From NCBI GenBank assembly GCA_031555935.1, contig JAVBTX010000011.1, positions 48,704 to 112,703 of the forward strand: a stretch of 64,000 bases of DNA, in the 5' to 3' direction. Positions 1 to 9,981 of the stretch are shown piece after piece; position 1 is the first letter of the stretch, and every line of letters starts with the position of its first letter. The notes below the pieces were generated by a model. The model was not told the DNA's origin. It was given only the letters and a program-made list of their open reading frames with translations, and ran no database searches. A program made the translations under genes and the position numbers. This DNA comes from Roseburia_C sp031555935. GTDB taxonomy: Bacteria > Bacillota > Clostridia > Lachnospirales > Lachnospiraceae.

Positions 1-2
1 GT

Positions 3-74
3 GCGGTTCCCTTCTACCGGTTAGAATGTCTTCCGGATGAGGGGGCGGTGGAAGCTGTTGAAGTGGTGATTTGA
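3..74 (+). CDS. C-terminal end of an unidentified upstream gene (partial)
   Basis: An open frame enters from the left edge and runs 23 codons to a TGA at 72-74, ending in an acidic, valine-rich tail (GAVEAVEVVI). A terminator-like hairpin follows 11 bases later, which supports this being a real gene end. Too little is present to name the product. The same-strand GH3 operon follows after about 200 bases, so it may be an upstream glycan-utilisation gene, but that is a guess. Confidence 0.4.
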   Translation, partial: AVPFYRLECLPDEGAVEAVEVVI

Positions 75-84
75 AATAGTTTGG

Positions 85-118
85 TGGCATCTACTGGTTG
101 GTAGGTGCCATATTTTTA
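85..118 (+). terminator. Rho-independent terminator after the upstream gene
   Basis: TGGCATCTAC (85-94) pairs with GTAGGTGCCA (101-110) with one T-G wobble and a six-base loop, and is followed by a T-rich tract. It separates the truncated upstream gene from the GH3 operon. Confidence 0.75.
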
Positions 119-148
119 CCATATTTACTATATTTACCCCTGTACCAC

Positions 149-163
149 TATAATAAATATAAT
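149..163 (+). promoter_or_regulatory. Possible -10 elements for the GH3 operon
   Basis: Two overlapping TATAAT hexamers lie at 149-154 and 158-163 in very AT-rich DNA about 120 bases upstream of the GH3 start. No good -35 is found at the right distance, which would fit a promoter needing an activator such as the AraC-type protein at 8685-9935. The assignment is tentative because such hexamers are frequent in AT-rich spacers. Confidence 0.3.
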
Positions 164-280
164 TTGAAAAATGATATAAGTATTTGAAATGTGATACGAA
201 TTTGATGTGTATTTTCCTAGAATGATTATAACAAGGAAAAAGATTCTATGACATCTACTAATTAAATGGAGGAACTAAAT

Positions 281-2617
281 ATGAATATGAAAGAGTTACT
301 TAAGGAACTGACACTGGAAGAAAAAGCATCACTTTGCTCTGGCGAGGATTTCTGGCATACGAAAGCAATCGAACGATTGGACATCCCGGCAGTGATGATG
401 TGTGATGGACCGAATGGATTACGTAAGCAGGAAGGGGATGCCGATCATCTGGGGCTGAACGTGAGCATTCCGGCGGTCTGCTTTCCAACCTCTTCGGCAG
501 TGGCATCGAGTTTTGATGTTAATCTAGTTCATAAGCTGGGTGAAACTTTGGGCAAGGAGTGTCAGGCAGAAAATGTTTCCATGTTGCTTGGACCTGGTGT
601 AAATATCAAACGTAGTCCACTGTGCGGACGAAATTTTGAATATTATTCAGAGGATCCATATCAATCTACGCAGATGGCAACTGCCTACATAAAAGGGTTA
701 CAGAGTCAAGGCGTGGGAGCATGTATCAAGCATTTTGCAGCCAATAATCAGGAGAGCCACCGTCAGACCGGAGACAGCGTGGTGGAAGAGCGGACACTGC
801 ATGAGATATATCTTGCCAGCTTTGAGGAAGCAGTAAAAACAGCTAAGCCATGGGGCGTAATGTGTTCCTATAATCGAGTTAACGGTACGTTTGCGGCAGA
901 AAATAAGGAGCTGCTTACCGATATCCTGCGCACTCGCTGGGGCTATCAGGGAATGGTTGTCACTGACTGGGGTGCAGTAAAGGGTAGGGTTAATGGCATT
1001 TTGGCCGGTCTGGATTTGGAAATGCCAGGCGGTGCAGGTTCATTGATCAATGATGCAAAGATTGTTAAGGCAGTTCAGGATGGCACACTGTCAATGGAAG
1101 ATTTGGATAAAGCAGTCACAAATGTACTGGATTTTGTGATGAAATCAGCCGCACAGCATCAGGACGGCATCAGTTTTGATCGAGAAGCTGATTATCAGGT
1201 AGCGATGGAAGCGGCAACGGAATGCGCTGTTCTGTTAAAAAATGAGGGCAATGCCCTTCCGCTGGCTAAGGGGACGAAGGCGGCTTTTATTGGCGGCTTT
1301 GTGGAAAGACCCCGGATTCAAGGCAGCGGCAGCAGTTTCATTAACTCCACCAAGGTACCTTCAATCGCAGAGCTGATTCAGGGAAATTCAGAAATTGTTT
1401 ATGCGAAGGGCTTTGCCGTAGATGCAGGTGGTACGGAGAACTGCTCCTATACCGGAGCAGCAACAGATGGAGAGAAAATAGATGAGAGCCTGTTGGCAGA
1501 AGCAGTAGAACTGGCAAAAGCTAGTGAGGTAGCAGTAATCTTTGCCGGACTACCGGGAAGCTTTGAATCTGAAGGTGCAGATCGTACCCATATGGATTTG
1601 CCGATGAATCAGAACCGACTGATTGAAGAGGTCTGCAAGGTGCAGCCAAATACCATAGTGGTGTTGGCGAATGGTTCGCCAGTGACGATGCCTTGGGTAG
1701 ACCAAGTGTCTGCAATACTGGAAATGTATCTGGCGGGTGACGGTGCCAGCGAGGCGACAATGTCGTTATTATATGGTGAATCCAATCCATCTGGTAAGCT
1801 TGCAGAGAGCTTTCCGCTGCGATTAGAAGATATCTCGGCATACATGAATTTTCCAGGTGAAAGAGGTGTGGTTCAGTATCGAGAAGACATTTTTGTAGGC
1901 TATCGTTATTACGATAAGAAAGCAATGCCGGTGCTGTTCCCATTTGGACACGGCTTGAGCTATACCACTTTTTTATACAGTGATCTGACACTATCGGCTG
2001 ACAAGTTAATGGATAAGGATACGCTGAATGTTTCTGTTACCGTTACAAATACTGGCGCGGTTATCGGTAAGGAGGTTGTTCAGTTGTATGTGGGAGCACC
2101 AAACAGTGAAGTACGCCGCCCAGTTCGGGAATTGAAAGGGTTTGAGAAAATCGAGCTGATGCCGGGTGAGAGTAAGACGGTTACTTTTACTCTGGATAAG
2201 CGTAGTTTTGCTTATTATGAGAGTGCAATTCATGACTGGTTTGTAGAAGGTGGATGCTATGAAATCAGTGTTGGTTCTTCAAGCCGGGATACTCGTGCAG
2301 TTGACGTGATTGCGGTAGAGAGTGCAGATTGCCTGCCATTGACAGTAACACTGGAAACCAGCATTGGTGAACTAATTAACCATCCAGCGACGGCAGCAAC
2401 CATGGAACAGCTTATTCAACGCAGTATCGCACAACGCCATGGTGGTGATAGTGCAGCAACGGCTACTGCGGCAATGGGGGATGGCGCTGGGGATTTAGTT
2501 GCCGGAGCAATGGAGATGCCTTTAGGTGCGTTACTTTCATTTGGTGTTATGCCGGAAGAACATTTGATGGGATTGATTGCAATGTTGCAGGCATCGGTTG
2601 ATGCTTACGTCTCTTAA
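281..2617 (+). CDS. Glycoside hydrolase family 3 (beta-glucosidase-type), cytoplasmic
   Basis: A 778-residue GH3 enzyme that should release terminal beta-linked sugars from imported oligosaccharides. The N-terminal barrel has the GH3 landmarks KHFAANNQE and VVTDWGA, whose Asp (about residue 229) is the nucleophile. The second domain has ESEGADR, whose Glu matches the usual acid/base of three-domain GH3s. A fibronectin III-like domain follows, ending near VGSSSRD. About 110 further residues, rich in Ala, Gly and Met, form an unexplained C-terminal tail. There is no signal peptide, so it acts in the cytoplasm. An in-frame ATG at 266 overlaps the GGAGGA ribosome site (268-273), so 281 is the better start. 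It heads the operon with GH2, two permeases, GH20 and GH42. Substrate is unproven; glucosidase, xylosidase and hexosaminidase are all known in GH3. Confidence 0.9.
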   Translation: MNMKELLKELTLEEKASLCSGEDFWHTKAIERLDIPAVMMCDGPNGLRKQEGDADHLGLNVSIPAVCFPTSSAVASSFDVNLVHKLGETLGKECQAENVSMLLGPGVNIKRSPLCGRNFEYYSEDPYQSTQMATAYIKGLQSQGVGACIKHFAANNQESHRQTGDSVVEERTLHEIYLASFEEAVKTAKPWGVMCSYNRVNGTFAAENKELLTDILRTRWGYQGMVVTDWGAVKGRVNGILAGLDLEMPGGAGSLINDAKIVKAVQDGTLSMEDLDKAVTNVLDFVMKSAAQHQDGISFDREADYQVAMEAATECAVLLKNEGNALPLAKGTKAAFIGGFVERPRIQGSGSSFINSTKVPSIAELIQGNSEIVYAKGFAVDAGGTENCSYTGAATDGEKIDESLLAEAVELAKASEVAVIFAGLPGSFESEGADRTHMDLPMNQNRLIEEVCKVQPNTIVVLANGSPVTMPWVDQVSAILEMYLAGDGASEATMSLLYGESNPSGKLAESFPLRLEDISAYMNFPGERGVVQYREDIFVGYRYYDKKAMPVLFPFGHGLSYTTFLYSDLTLSADKLMDKDTLNVSVTVTNTGAVIGKEVVQLYVGAPNSEVRRPVRELKGFEKIELMPGESKTVTFTLDKRSFAYYESAIHDWFVEGGCYEISVGSSSRDTRAVDVIAVESADCLPLTVTLETSIGELINHPATAATMEQLIQRSIAQRHGGDSAATATAAMGDGAGDLVAGAMEMPLGALLSFGVMPEEHLMGLIAMLQASVDAYVS

Positions 2618-2758
2618 TATTATAAACCTTAGTATTATAAAAAGAATGATTGAAATTATGATATATTTATTTATATTTTGATAAAAATAAGCAGTGATTT
2701 AGCTTAAAGTATAGATATACAAACAATACATGGAAACGGAATTATAGGAGGATTTATT

Positions 2759-5137
2759 ATGAATAGAATGCCATTTCTAGAAGATTGGCGGTGGCGGGAA
2801 GACGGCAAGGAACAAAAGAATATTTGTCTGCCTCACGATGCTATGTTAGAACAAGGACGTTCGTCAGATTCTAAATCAGGAAGCGCATGTGCCTATTTTC
2901 AGGGAGGCATTTACGAATATGAAAAAGTGTTTTATGTACCGGATGGGTGGCAAGAATTGGATAGTTATATTGAATTCGAGGGTATCTATCCAAATGCAAT
3001 CGTTAAATTAAATGGAACGGAAATTGCGGCTTGTCAAAACGGGTACAAGGGATTCCTGGTACCGCTCGAGAATTTAAATTATTCCAGCGAGAACAAGCTA
3101 GAGGTTATTGTTGATAATCAGTTAGTACCAAACAGCAGATGGTATTCCGGTGCTGGTATTTATCGTCCAGTATGGCTGTGGCAGGGATCAAAGCAGCATA
3201 TTCAGCCAGAAGGGGTGAGGGTTACGACACTTTCCTATCATCCGGCCCAGATACAGGTCGATGTATTACATACAGCAAACGCAGAGAATCTACGGGTAGA
3301 GATTCTCGATGGAGAAGAGGTGGTTGCTGCTGGATGCGGTGAGCATATTACGCTGACAATACCAGATGCAAAGCTGTGGAGTGCAAAGAATCCAAACCTT
3401 TACACTTGTCAGGTTTGCTTACAGGATCAAGACGAAGTATTCGATACCGCTAAAGTGCAGTTTGGTATTCGCACCATTGCATATTCCTCACAAGGCTTAT
3501 TCATAAATGGTGAGTCGGTGCTGCTGCAAGGTGGATGTATTCACCATGACAATGGTATTCTAGGTGCAAAATGCTTTGCAAAATCGGAATGGCGCCGCAT
3601 CAAGCGATTAAAAGAAAACGGCTTTAATGCGATTCGTTCGGCTCATAATCCAGTTGCGGTAGCAACCCTTGAAGCGTGCGATGCCTTGGGAATGTATGTC
3701 ATGGATGAAACATGGGATATGTGGTATCAGACCAAAAATGCGCATGATTATGCCAATCATTTTGAGGCAAATTATCAGTCTGATATACAAGCAATTGTGG
3801 AAAAGGATTATAATCATCCATCGGTCATCATGTATTCGATTGGTAATGAGGTATCAGAGCCAACCGAAGAAAAAGGCGTAGTACTAGGCAAGAAGATGGT
3901 CGAGCTGGTGCATCGACTGGATGCGACAAGACCGGTTACTGCCGGAATTAATATTACCCTTCTGCTAATGTCATTGATGATGAAGGGAAACGACATGGTC
4001 AATCCGGAAACTGGTAAGGAAGTAGAGGTCGATGAGAAACTTGAAATCAAAGGCGTAGATAAAATGGACAGCACGGCATATAACCAAATGATTTCTGAAA
4101 TGGGAAGCCGGATGAACAATGCTGCAATGATGCCACAGGCAGACGGCGTATCATCACCAATTCTAGATGCACTTGATATTGCCGGATATAACTATGCTTC
4201 GACACGTTATGATATTGAAGGTGAAGCACATCCAGACCGTGTGGTGGTCGGAAGTGAGACATTCCCATATGACTTAGTTACAAACTGGCGCAAGGTGCAG
4301 GAATATCCATACCTAATTGGTGATTTTATGTGGACGGCATGGGATTATCTGGGTGAGGCTGGACTTGGTACATGGACTTATCATCAAGATGCGAAGACAT
4401 CAAATAAGCCATATCCGTGGCTCCTGGCAGATTCGGGAGCATTTGACATCTTAGGTAACGACAATGCTGAGGCGGGACTTGCATCCGTGGTATGGGGAAA
4501 ACGAACCACACCATATATTGGGGTTGTACCAGTTAATAAAAATCCTGAAGAGCTGGTAAAATCGGTATGGCGCGGCACGAATGCATTGCCGTATTGGTCT
4601 TATCAAGGCTGTGAAGGAAAAGCGGCAGTAGTAGAAGTATATAGCTCGGCGGCTGAAATAGAGCTGTTTATCAATGACAGAAGTTTAGGTAAGCAGAAGC
4701 TGGAATCAATGAAGGCAGTATTTGAAACAGTTTATGAAGCTGGAACCTTAACCGCTATTGCTTATGATGAGAATGGTATAAAGCTTGCCGAAAGCAGCTT
4801 GCAATCGGCAGACAGTGACATTCAGATTCAGATTTGCCCAGAAGAAAGTAAGTTTAAAAAAGGCGATATTTTATATCTGGATATTTGTATTACCGGTGCG
4901 AATGGAGAGATTGAATGTAATCAAGATACATGCTTAAGCGTTCAAGTGGACGGCGGTGAGCTGCTCGGATTCGGCAGTGCGAATCCAAGGACAGAAGAGA
5001 ATTATTTAGAAGGTAAATATACGACCTACTATGGTAGAAGTCAGGCTGTGGTAAAGGTATTGAGTGATACCCTAACAATAAAGGTATCTTCTGATACGCT
5101 TTCACCGGTCAGTAAAACCATTTCTGTGTGGGAGTAA
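2759..5137 (+). CDS. Glycoside hydrolase family 2 (beta-galactosidase-type)
   Basis: A 792-residue cytoplasmic GH2 enzyme. The sugar-binding sandwich domain is followed by an Ig-like domain and a TIM barrel with NAIRSAHNP, the acid/base motif YSIGNE (Glu about residue 364) and the nucleophile motif VGSETFP (Glu about residue 500). A C-terminal sandwich of DUF4982 type (VEVYSSAAEIELFIND) comes next. Between the two catalytic Glu there is a Met-rich insertion of about 60 residues (roughly 400-460) not found in classical LacZ. An AGGAGG site precedes the ATG. The 141-base spacer after GH3 is AT-rich and shows no clear terminator, so cotranscription is likely. Specificity could be beta-galactosidase, beta-mannosidase or beta-glucuronidase; galactosidase is favoured by general family resemblance only. 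Confidence 0.88.
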   Translation: MNRMPFLEDWRWREDGKEQKNICLPHDAMLEQGRSSDSKSGSACAYFQGGIYEYEKVFYVPDGWQELDSYIEFEGIYPNAIVKLNGTEIAACQNGYKGFLVPLENLNYSSENKLEVIVDNQLVPNSRWYSGAGIYRPVWLWQGSKQHIQPEGVRVTTLSYHPAQIQVDVLHTANAENLRVEILDGEEVVAAGCGEHITLTIPDAKLWSAKNPNLYTCQVCLQDQDEVFDTAKVQFGIRTIAYSSQGLFINGESVLLQGGCIHHDNGILGAKCFAKSEWRRIKRLKENGFNAIRSAHNPVAVATLEACDALGMYVMDETWDMWYQTKNAHDYANHFEANYQSDIQAIVEKDYNHPSVIMYSIGNEVSEPTEEKGVVLGKKMVELVHRLDATRPVTAGINITLLLMSLMMKGNDMVNPETGKEVEVDEKLEIKGVDKMDSTAYNQMISEMGSRMNNAAMMPQADGVSSPILDALDIAGYNYASTRYDIEGEAHPDRVVVGSETFPYDLVTNWRKVQEYPYLIGDFMWTAWDYLGEAGLGTWTYHQDAKTSNKPYPWLLADSGAFDILGNDNAEAGLASVVWGKRTTPYIGVVPVNKNPEELVKSVWRGTNALPYWSYQGCEGKAAVVEVYSSAAEIELFINDRSLGKQKLESMKAVFETVYEAGTLTAIAYDENGIKLAESSLQSADSDIQIQICPEESKFKKGDILYLDICITGANGEIECNQDTCLSVQVDGGELLGFGSANPRTEENYLEGKYTTYYGRSQAVVKVLSDTLTIKVSSDTLSPVSKTISVWE

Positions 5138-5170
5138 TGAGTAACTATCATTATTAAGGAGGAGACAGCG

Positions 5171-6115
5171 ATGTCGCGTGAAGTTAAAAAATATGCACCA
5201 AAAATAACATGGAAGATGGATTTTAAGAGGAACTGGCAGGTTTACCTAATGTTCTTTCCTGTTTTCGTGATGATATTTGTATTAAACTATATTCCGATGA
5301 CGGGTATCTTAATGGCGTTTGAAAACTATGACATCAACAAAGGCTGGTTTGCCAGTGAGTGGGTGGGGTTGCAAAACTTTATTACCCTCTTTACCGGAGA
5401 AGATTTCCCGCGAGCATTAAGAAATACGGTTTGCATTATGCTTCTTAAATGTACGGTTGCCTTTATTATGCCAGTTATCTTTGCATTTTTACTGAGCATG
5501 CTCAATAGTAAAAAATATAAGCGTACGGTTCAGACCTTTTCTTACTTGCCCAACTTTGTGGCAGCAGTCGTTGTGTGTTCGCTAGTTCAAGTGTTCTTAG
5601 CAAAGGATGGTCCATTAACTATGCTGCTGCAACACATATTAGGAACAGTAAATCAAAACTGGTTGGCTAATAATCAGATTCCAGTGTTTTGGATTATCTA
5701 TATTTTCATGGGTATTTGGCAGGGCATTGGCTGGGGCTCAATTATGTATGTGGCGGCAATCGCTACGGTCAATGGGGATTTGCATGAGGCAGCAGCCATT
5801 GATGGTGCAACCCGAATGCAGCGGATGATGAAGATTACCTTACCATGTATTAAGCCGACTATTATCATGATGTTTGTGTTAAATATTGGGCTTAGCTTTA
5901 CCGGTGGATATGAGAACATCCTGCTGATGTACATGCCATCTACCTACAATGTGGCCGATACCGTTTATACCTATACGTATCGAATGGCCTTTACATCAGG
6001 AGCAAATTATGGATTGTCGGCAGCTTCCGGACTATTTCAGTCCATCGTTGGAACAATTTTGCTGATTGGCTCAAATGCACTTAGTAGAAAGGCAAGTGAT
6101 TTTTCACTTTTCTAA
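5171..6115 (+). CDS. Sugar ABC transporter permease, LplB/YteP-like (CUT1)
   Basis: A 314-residue inner-membrane permease with a cytoplasmic basic N-terminus, six predicted membrane segments and the EAA loop (HEAAAIDGATRMQRMMKITL) that docks the ATPase. The sequence style matches the LplB/YteP branch of CUT1, which imports complex oligosaccharides. It starts 33 bases after GH2 behind AAGGAGGAG and is followed at 30 bases by the partner permease. Neither a solute-binding protein of this branch nor an ATPase is encoded nearby, so both must come from elsewhere; a shared MsmX-like ATPase is usual for this group. Confidence 0.92.
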   Translation: MSREVKKYAPKITWKMDFKRNWQVYLMFFPVFVMIFVLNYIPMTGILMAFENYDINKGWFASEWVGLQNFITLFTGEDFPRALRNTVCIMLLKCTVAFIMPVIFAFLLSMLNSKKYKRTVQTFSYLPNFVAAVVVCSLVQVFLAKDGPLTMLLQHILGTVNQNWLANNQIPVFWIIYIFMGIWQGIGWGSIMYVAAIATVNGDLHEAAAIDGATRMQRMMKITLPCIKPTIIMMFVLNIGLSFTGGYENILLMYMPSTYNVADTVYTYTYRMAFTSGANYGLSAASGLFQSIVGTILLIGSNALSRKASDFSLF

Positions 6116-6144
6116 TGGAAAAATGCAGAAAGAGGTAATACACA

Positions 6145-7053
6145 ATGAAAATGAGAAAAAAAGAAGATGATCGTGTTTCCACAATGATAGAAAATCCGAG
6201 TATATCAGACCATGTCATTCAAGTGATTGTAGTTGTGCTGTGTGGGCTGGTGGCGATATGCAGCTTAATCCCAATGTGGCATGTGTTGATGAGCTCTGTG
6301 TCAGATGGCAAGTCACTCTTGGCACATGAGGGTTTGGTGCTTTGGCCAGTTGGTGGATTTACATTAGACGGATTTAAACATATTTTTAATGATTCCAGTA
6401 TTGTCAGTGGTTATGCCAACAGTATATTTTATACCGTGGCTTCAACAGCATTGGGATTTGCAATTTCGGTAGTCGCAGGCTATGCAATGAGCCGAGAAAC
6501 AAAACTGCGTACCTTTATGACGTTATTTGTCATGATGACGATGCTATTTGGCGGTGGTTTGGTACCAACTTATATGGTTATTCAGAAGCTGGGCTGGGTT
6601 GGAACCCGTTGGGCAATCATTGTACCAGGCTGTACGAATGCAATTTTCATGGTCATGATGATGAATGCATTCCGCTCGGTACCAAAAGAAATGTATGAGG
6701 CAGCACGAATTGACGGGGCTGGACATTTTCGGACGATGACGCAGGTAATGTTACCGCAGGCAATGAATATGGGCTCGGTTATTATTTTAAACAGTGTCGT
6801 AATGCAATGGAACTCATGGCTTCCAGCATCAATATATACACCAAATAACAAGTCCTTATGGCCGCTGCAGCTATGGATTAAACAGATTACAACGAGTAAT
6901 GCCGATTTTCTACGGTCGTCGAATCCGGATTATAGCAGATATTTGATTCAATTTGCAGTAATCGTAGCAGCAACATTGCCAATTATTATTTTGTTCCCAT
7001 TTTTCCAAGAACGGTTGGAAAAGGGTGTAATTATGGGTGGTGTTAAGGAGTAA
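6145..7053 (+). CDS. Sugar ABC transporter permease, LplC/YtcP-like (CUT1)
   Basis: A 302-residue partner of the preceding permease. It has a charged cytoplasmic N-terminus of about 30 residues, six membrane segments and the EAA loop (YEAARIDGAGHFRTMTQVML). The C-terminus (EKGVIMGGVKE) is typical for this subfamily. An AGAGGTAA ribosome site lies ahead of the ATG. With the preceding gene it forms the membrane channel of an oligosaccharide importer that feeds the surrounding GH3, GH2, GH20 and GH42 enzymes. Confidence 0.92.
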   Translation: MKMRKKEDDRVSTMIENPSISDHVIQVIVVVLCGLVAICSLIPMWHVLMSSVSDGKSLLAHEGLVLWPVGGFTLDGFKHIFNDSSIVSGYANSIFYTVASTALGFAISVVAGYAMSRETKLRTFMTLFVMMTMLFGGGLVPTYMVIQKLGWVGTRWAIIVPGCTNAIFMVMMMNAFRSVPKEMYEAARIDGAGHFRTMTQVMLPQAMNMGSVIILNSVVMQWNSWLPASIYTPNNKSLWPLQLWIKQITTSNADFLRSSNPDYSRYLIQFAVIVAATLPIIILFPFFQERLEKGVIMGGVKE

Positions 7054-7083
7054 CACAATCATAGATGAGCGAGGTGTAAATAT

Positions 7084-8658
7084 ATGTTAAATCTAATACC
7101 ATTCCCCCGTGGCGCAGTCAAAGAGCTTCAGGGAAAACTGAGTTTACCGAAGACCATTGGCATTGATTTAGGTGGATTTGAAGCATGGTGTATACAGGCA
7201 TTTTTAGAAAGACTGGAGTTAACGATTGGTAATGGGGAACGCTTGCTGCGATTGGAACGGGTTCCAACGATGCAACCGGAAAAATATAGTTTGAACATTA
7301 CAGAGCAAGGCATAACGGTTCAGGCGGCGAGTGAAAGTGGCATAATATGGGCGCTGACTACGGCTGCAAACCTATATCAAAATGGTACCCTGCCTTGCTG
7401 CTATATTGAAGATACGCCAAAATATCCACATCGTGGTCTGCACCTAGACTGTGCGCGGCACTTTTTCCCTGCAAGGCAGGTAAAGAAAGTGATTGAAGAA
7501 ATTTCACTTGCAAAAATGAATGTATTGCATTGGCATTTGTCGGATGATCAGGGCTGGCGGATTGAGAGTAAGCAGTTTCCTAAATTGCATGAAAAAAGCA
7601 AAGACTACTTTACCCAGAATGAAATTCGAGAAATTGTTGCCTATGCTAAAAATCGTGGCGTTGAGATCATACCAGAAATTGATATGCCGGGACACACAAG
7701 AGGGATATTATCCGCTTATCCGAAGTTTAGTTGTACGGGTGAAAATGTGGAGTTAGCAACGGGTGGCGGGATATATTCGGTGATTTTCTGTCCGGGAAAA
7801 GACGATACCTTTGATTTTGTGGAACAGTTATTAACCGAGGTCATGGATTTGTTTCCAAGTAAGCGCTTCCATATCGGCGGTGATGAAGCACCAAAAACGG
7901 CTTGGAAAAAATGTCCACATTGCAAAAAGCGTATGACTGAGCTGGGCTTAACAAAGGATGAAGACCTACAGGGTTATTTTTCACAGCAGGTTAATGAGGT
8001 TTTGAAAAAGCGTGGAAAACAGGCAATTTGTTGGAACGAGACTTTGTTAGCATCTAATTATCCGGCTGATATTCAGGTGCAGTACTGGACATTACAACAT
8101 CGGGAAGCCATGCAGGAGTTTGCCGAACAGGGCGGACAATGGATTTATTCCGATATGTTTGAATTCTATTTTGATTATCCATACAGTATGTCTTCGGTAG
8201 AAAAGGTATATACAACAATTCCGCATCTAGGAAAAAAGGATTTTGCGGATAACAAAGGACTACTGGGAATGGAAGCCTGTCTGTGGACGGAGCATATCAC
8301 CGAGGGCAGGCGATTGGAGAACTTATTGTTCCCGAGAATCTATGCGTTGGCAGAAATCTGCTGGTATGGTCAACAGGATTATATGGATTTCAAACAGCGG
8401 CTCAAAGCGATGATTCAAGGCAAATTGCATCGTGAGATTCAATATACGAAAGAGGATTGGTGGGAGCCAAAGGGCAAGGCACGACGAGAAGAGGCAATTA
8501 ATTATTTTACCTCGATAAACGCCGGAATGTCAGCCGAGGTTCGAAAGGAAACCGTCCAAAGTGCAAAGCCAAATCGGGAGTTTGGTCAGAGCTTTATGCA
8601 GAAGTTTTTCAAGACGACAGACTTGTTTTTTTTATTAAAGGCAATGATGAAAAAATAA
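7084..8658 (+). CDS. Glycoside hydrolase family 20 (beta-N-acetylhexosaminidase-type)
   Basis: A 524-residue cytoplasmic GH20 enzyme that should remove terminal beta-GlcNAc or GalNAc by substrate-assisted catalysis. A short GH20b-like N-terminal domain (about 1-115) is followed by the barrel with HLDCARHFFP, HWHLSDDQGWRIE and HIGGDEAPK. The Asp-Glu pair at about 267-268 is the catalytic pair of the family. CPHCKKRM just after it gives a CxxC pair. The last 60 residues are a lysine- and methionine-rich tail beyond the barrel. No signal peptide. Its presence with GH2 and GH42 galactosidases suggests that the operon handles GlcNAc/galactose-containing glycans such as host-type oligosaccharides; this is inference. 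Confidence 0.9.
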   Translation: MLNLIPFPRGAVKELQGKLSLPKTIGIDLGGFEAWCIQAFLERLELTIGNGERLLRLERVPTMQPEKYSLNITEQGITVQAASESGIIWALTTAANLYQNGTLPCCYIEDTPKYPHRGLHLDCARHFFPARQVKKVIEEISLAKMNVLHWHLSDDQGWRIESKQFPKLHEKSKDYFTQNEIREIVAYAKNRGVEIIPEIDMPGHTRGILSAYPKFSCTGENVELATGGGIYSVIFCPGKDDTFDFVEQLLTEVMDLFPSKRFHIGGDEAPKTAWKKCPHCKKRMTELGLTKDEDLQGYFSQQVNEVLKKRGKQAICWNETLLASNYPADIQVQYWTLQHREAMQEFAEQGGQWIYSDMFEFYFDYPYSMSSVEKVYTTIPHLGKKDFADNKGLLGMEACLWTEHITEGRRLENLLFPRIYALAEICWYGQQDYMDFKQRLKAMIQGKLHREIQYTKEDWWEPKGKARREEAINYFTSINAGMSAEVRKETVQSAKPNREFGQSFMQKFFKTTDLFFLLKAMMKK

Positions 8659-8684
8659 TTTTTCAGAGGAGAATGGAGATTGTA

Positions 8685-9935
8685 ATGAAAGATACATCTG
8701 AAAAAATAAACGTATTTCGTGAGATGATTTCCAGTGTCCATCAAATTAGTTTTACAGAGCTTAATTCATTCTATCAGCTGGTTTGGACAAATAATAAGAG
8801 TTTTCACTTGTTGGAGCAGCTATTTCCGGTAGCTGAAGGTGTGCGGCAAATAAAAAGCAGCAATTGTGGTGTTTTGAATCTTTGTACGAATGCACATGGT
8901 ATGTCTTGGATTGCAGAAGCAGTGGTGGAAGAAGGGGTAATTAGTAAAATATATATTTTAGGTCCGGTTTTTCTGGATGATTATTCGGAAAACGAAATTG
9001 ATAAGGAGCTGCAATGGCTACAAATATCTCTTTTGGATAAACGAAAGATTATTGACAATATCAAAGACCTGCCATATGTTTCACTATCAAATTTTATTGA
9101 CTATGGAATCATGATGCACTATTGCCTTAGCGGCGAAAAAGTCACGATTGATGATATCGTATTTGCATCTCGCGGTGAAGTACATGAGAAAGCGTCAGAA
9201 ATCCCAGAGATAGAACATGTCGCCTATACGGTGGAACAAAAGATTCTCAAGGTTGTTGAAGAAGGTAATTTGAATTACAAGGATGAAATAAGTGAGTTGG
9301 TACTTCAGGGAGCGCAGGGAATGGTGTTTGGCGAGACTTATTTACGGCAGGCAAAAAACACAGTGATTGTTTTTACGGCATTGTGTTCCCGCGCGGCAAT
9401 CAAAGGCGGCTTGGCTCCAGAGGCTGCATATCGAATCAGCGATTTCTATGTACGTGAAGTAGAAATGGCAAAAAATCTGGCATTGGTAGTTGAAGCAAAA
9501 GAAAAAATGGTCGCCGATTTTGTTCATAAAGTGCATCAGTTGAAGCTGCGCATGGGAATATCTCCGCAGATTTCAAAAAGCTGTGACTATATCTGTGCAC
9601 ATTTGGATAAAAAGGTTAATATCCATGATTTGGCAGAGATGCTTGGTTACACCGACTATTATTTTAGTAATAAATTCAAAACTGAGGTTGGGATAAATGT
9701 GCGAGACTATGCGGCACAGAAGAAAATTGAAAAAGCCAGAGATTTACTGTGGAATACCAACAAAAGTATTCAAAGTATAGCCGATGAATTAGGCTTTGAG
9801 TCACGCAACTATTTTGGCGATGTATTTCGTAAAATTACGGGAGTTAGTCCCAGTGAGTATCGTATCAAAGGATTTGGTAATGGCTTAGCGGGTGAAAGGG
9901 GGCGGTTGAGGGACGATGATGAGCAGCAGATGTAA
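8685..9935 (+). CDS. AraC-family transcriptional regulator of the glycan operon
   Basis: The C-terminal about 100 residues form two helix-turn-helix units (KVNIHDLAEMLGYTDYYFSN, then SIQSIADELGFESRNYFGDV), ending in GVSPSEYR as in AraC proteins. The about 300-residue N-terminal part is not a cupin; it contains RQAKNTVIVFTALCSRAAIK, a block shared with the reverse-strand regulator at 42135-43334 (RQMKNTFIITTTLVSRAAIR). The two are clear paralogues and the N-terminal part is probably a ligand sensor. Start: an ATG at 8673 sits only one base from AGAGGAG, whereas the in-frame ATG at 8685 has GGAG six bases ahead, so 8685 is preferred. It likely activates its own operon. Confidence 0.88.
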   Translation: MKDTSEKINVFREMISSVHQISFTELNSFYQLVWTNNKSFHLLEQLFPVAEGVRQIKSSNCGVLNLCTNAHGMSWIAEAVVEEGVISKIYILGPVFLDDYSENEIDKELQWLQISLLDKRKIIDNIKDLPYVSLSNFIDYGIMMHYCLSGEKVTIDDIVFASRGEVHEKASEIPEIEHVAYTVEQKILKVVEEGNLNYKDEISELVLQGAQGMVFGETYLRQAKNTVIVFTALCSRAAIKGGLAPEAAYRISDFYVREVEMAKNLALVVEAKEKMVADFVHKVHQLKLRMGISPQISKSCDYICAHLDKKVNIHDLAEMLGYTDYYFSNKFKTEVGINVRDYAAQKKIEKARDLLWNTNKSIQSIADELGFESRNYFGDVFRKITGVSPSEYRIKGFGNGLAGERGRLRDDDEQQM

Positions 9936-9981
9936 TGGAAACTAGTAACTTAAAAACAAACTATATTGAGGAGGATTTCAT

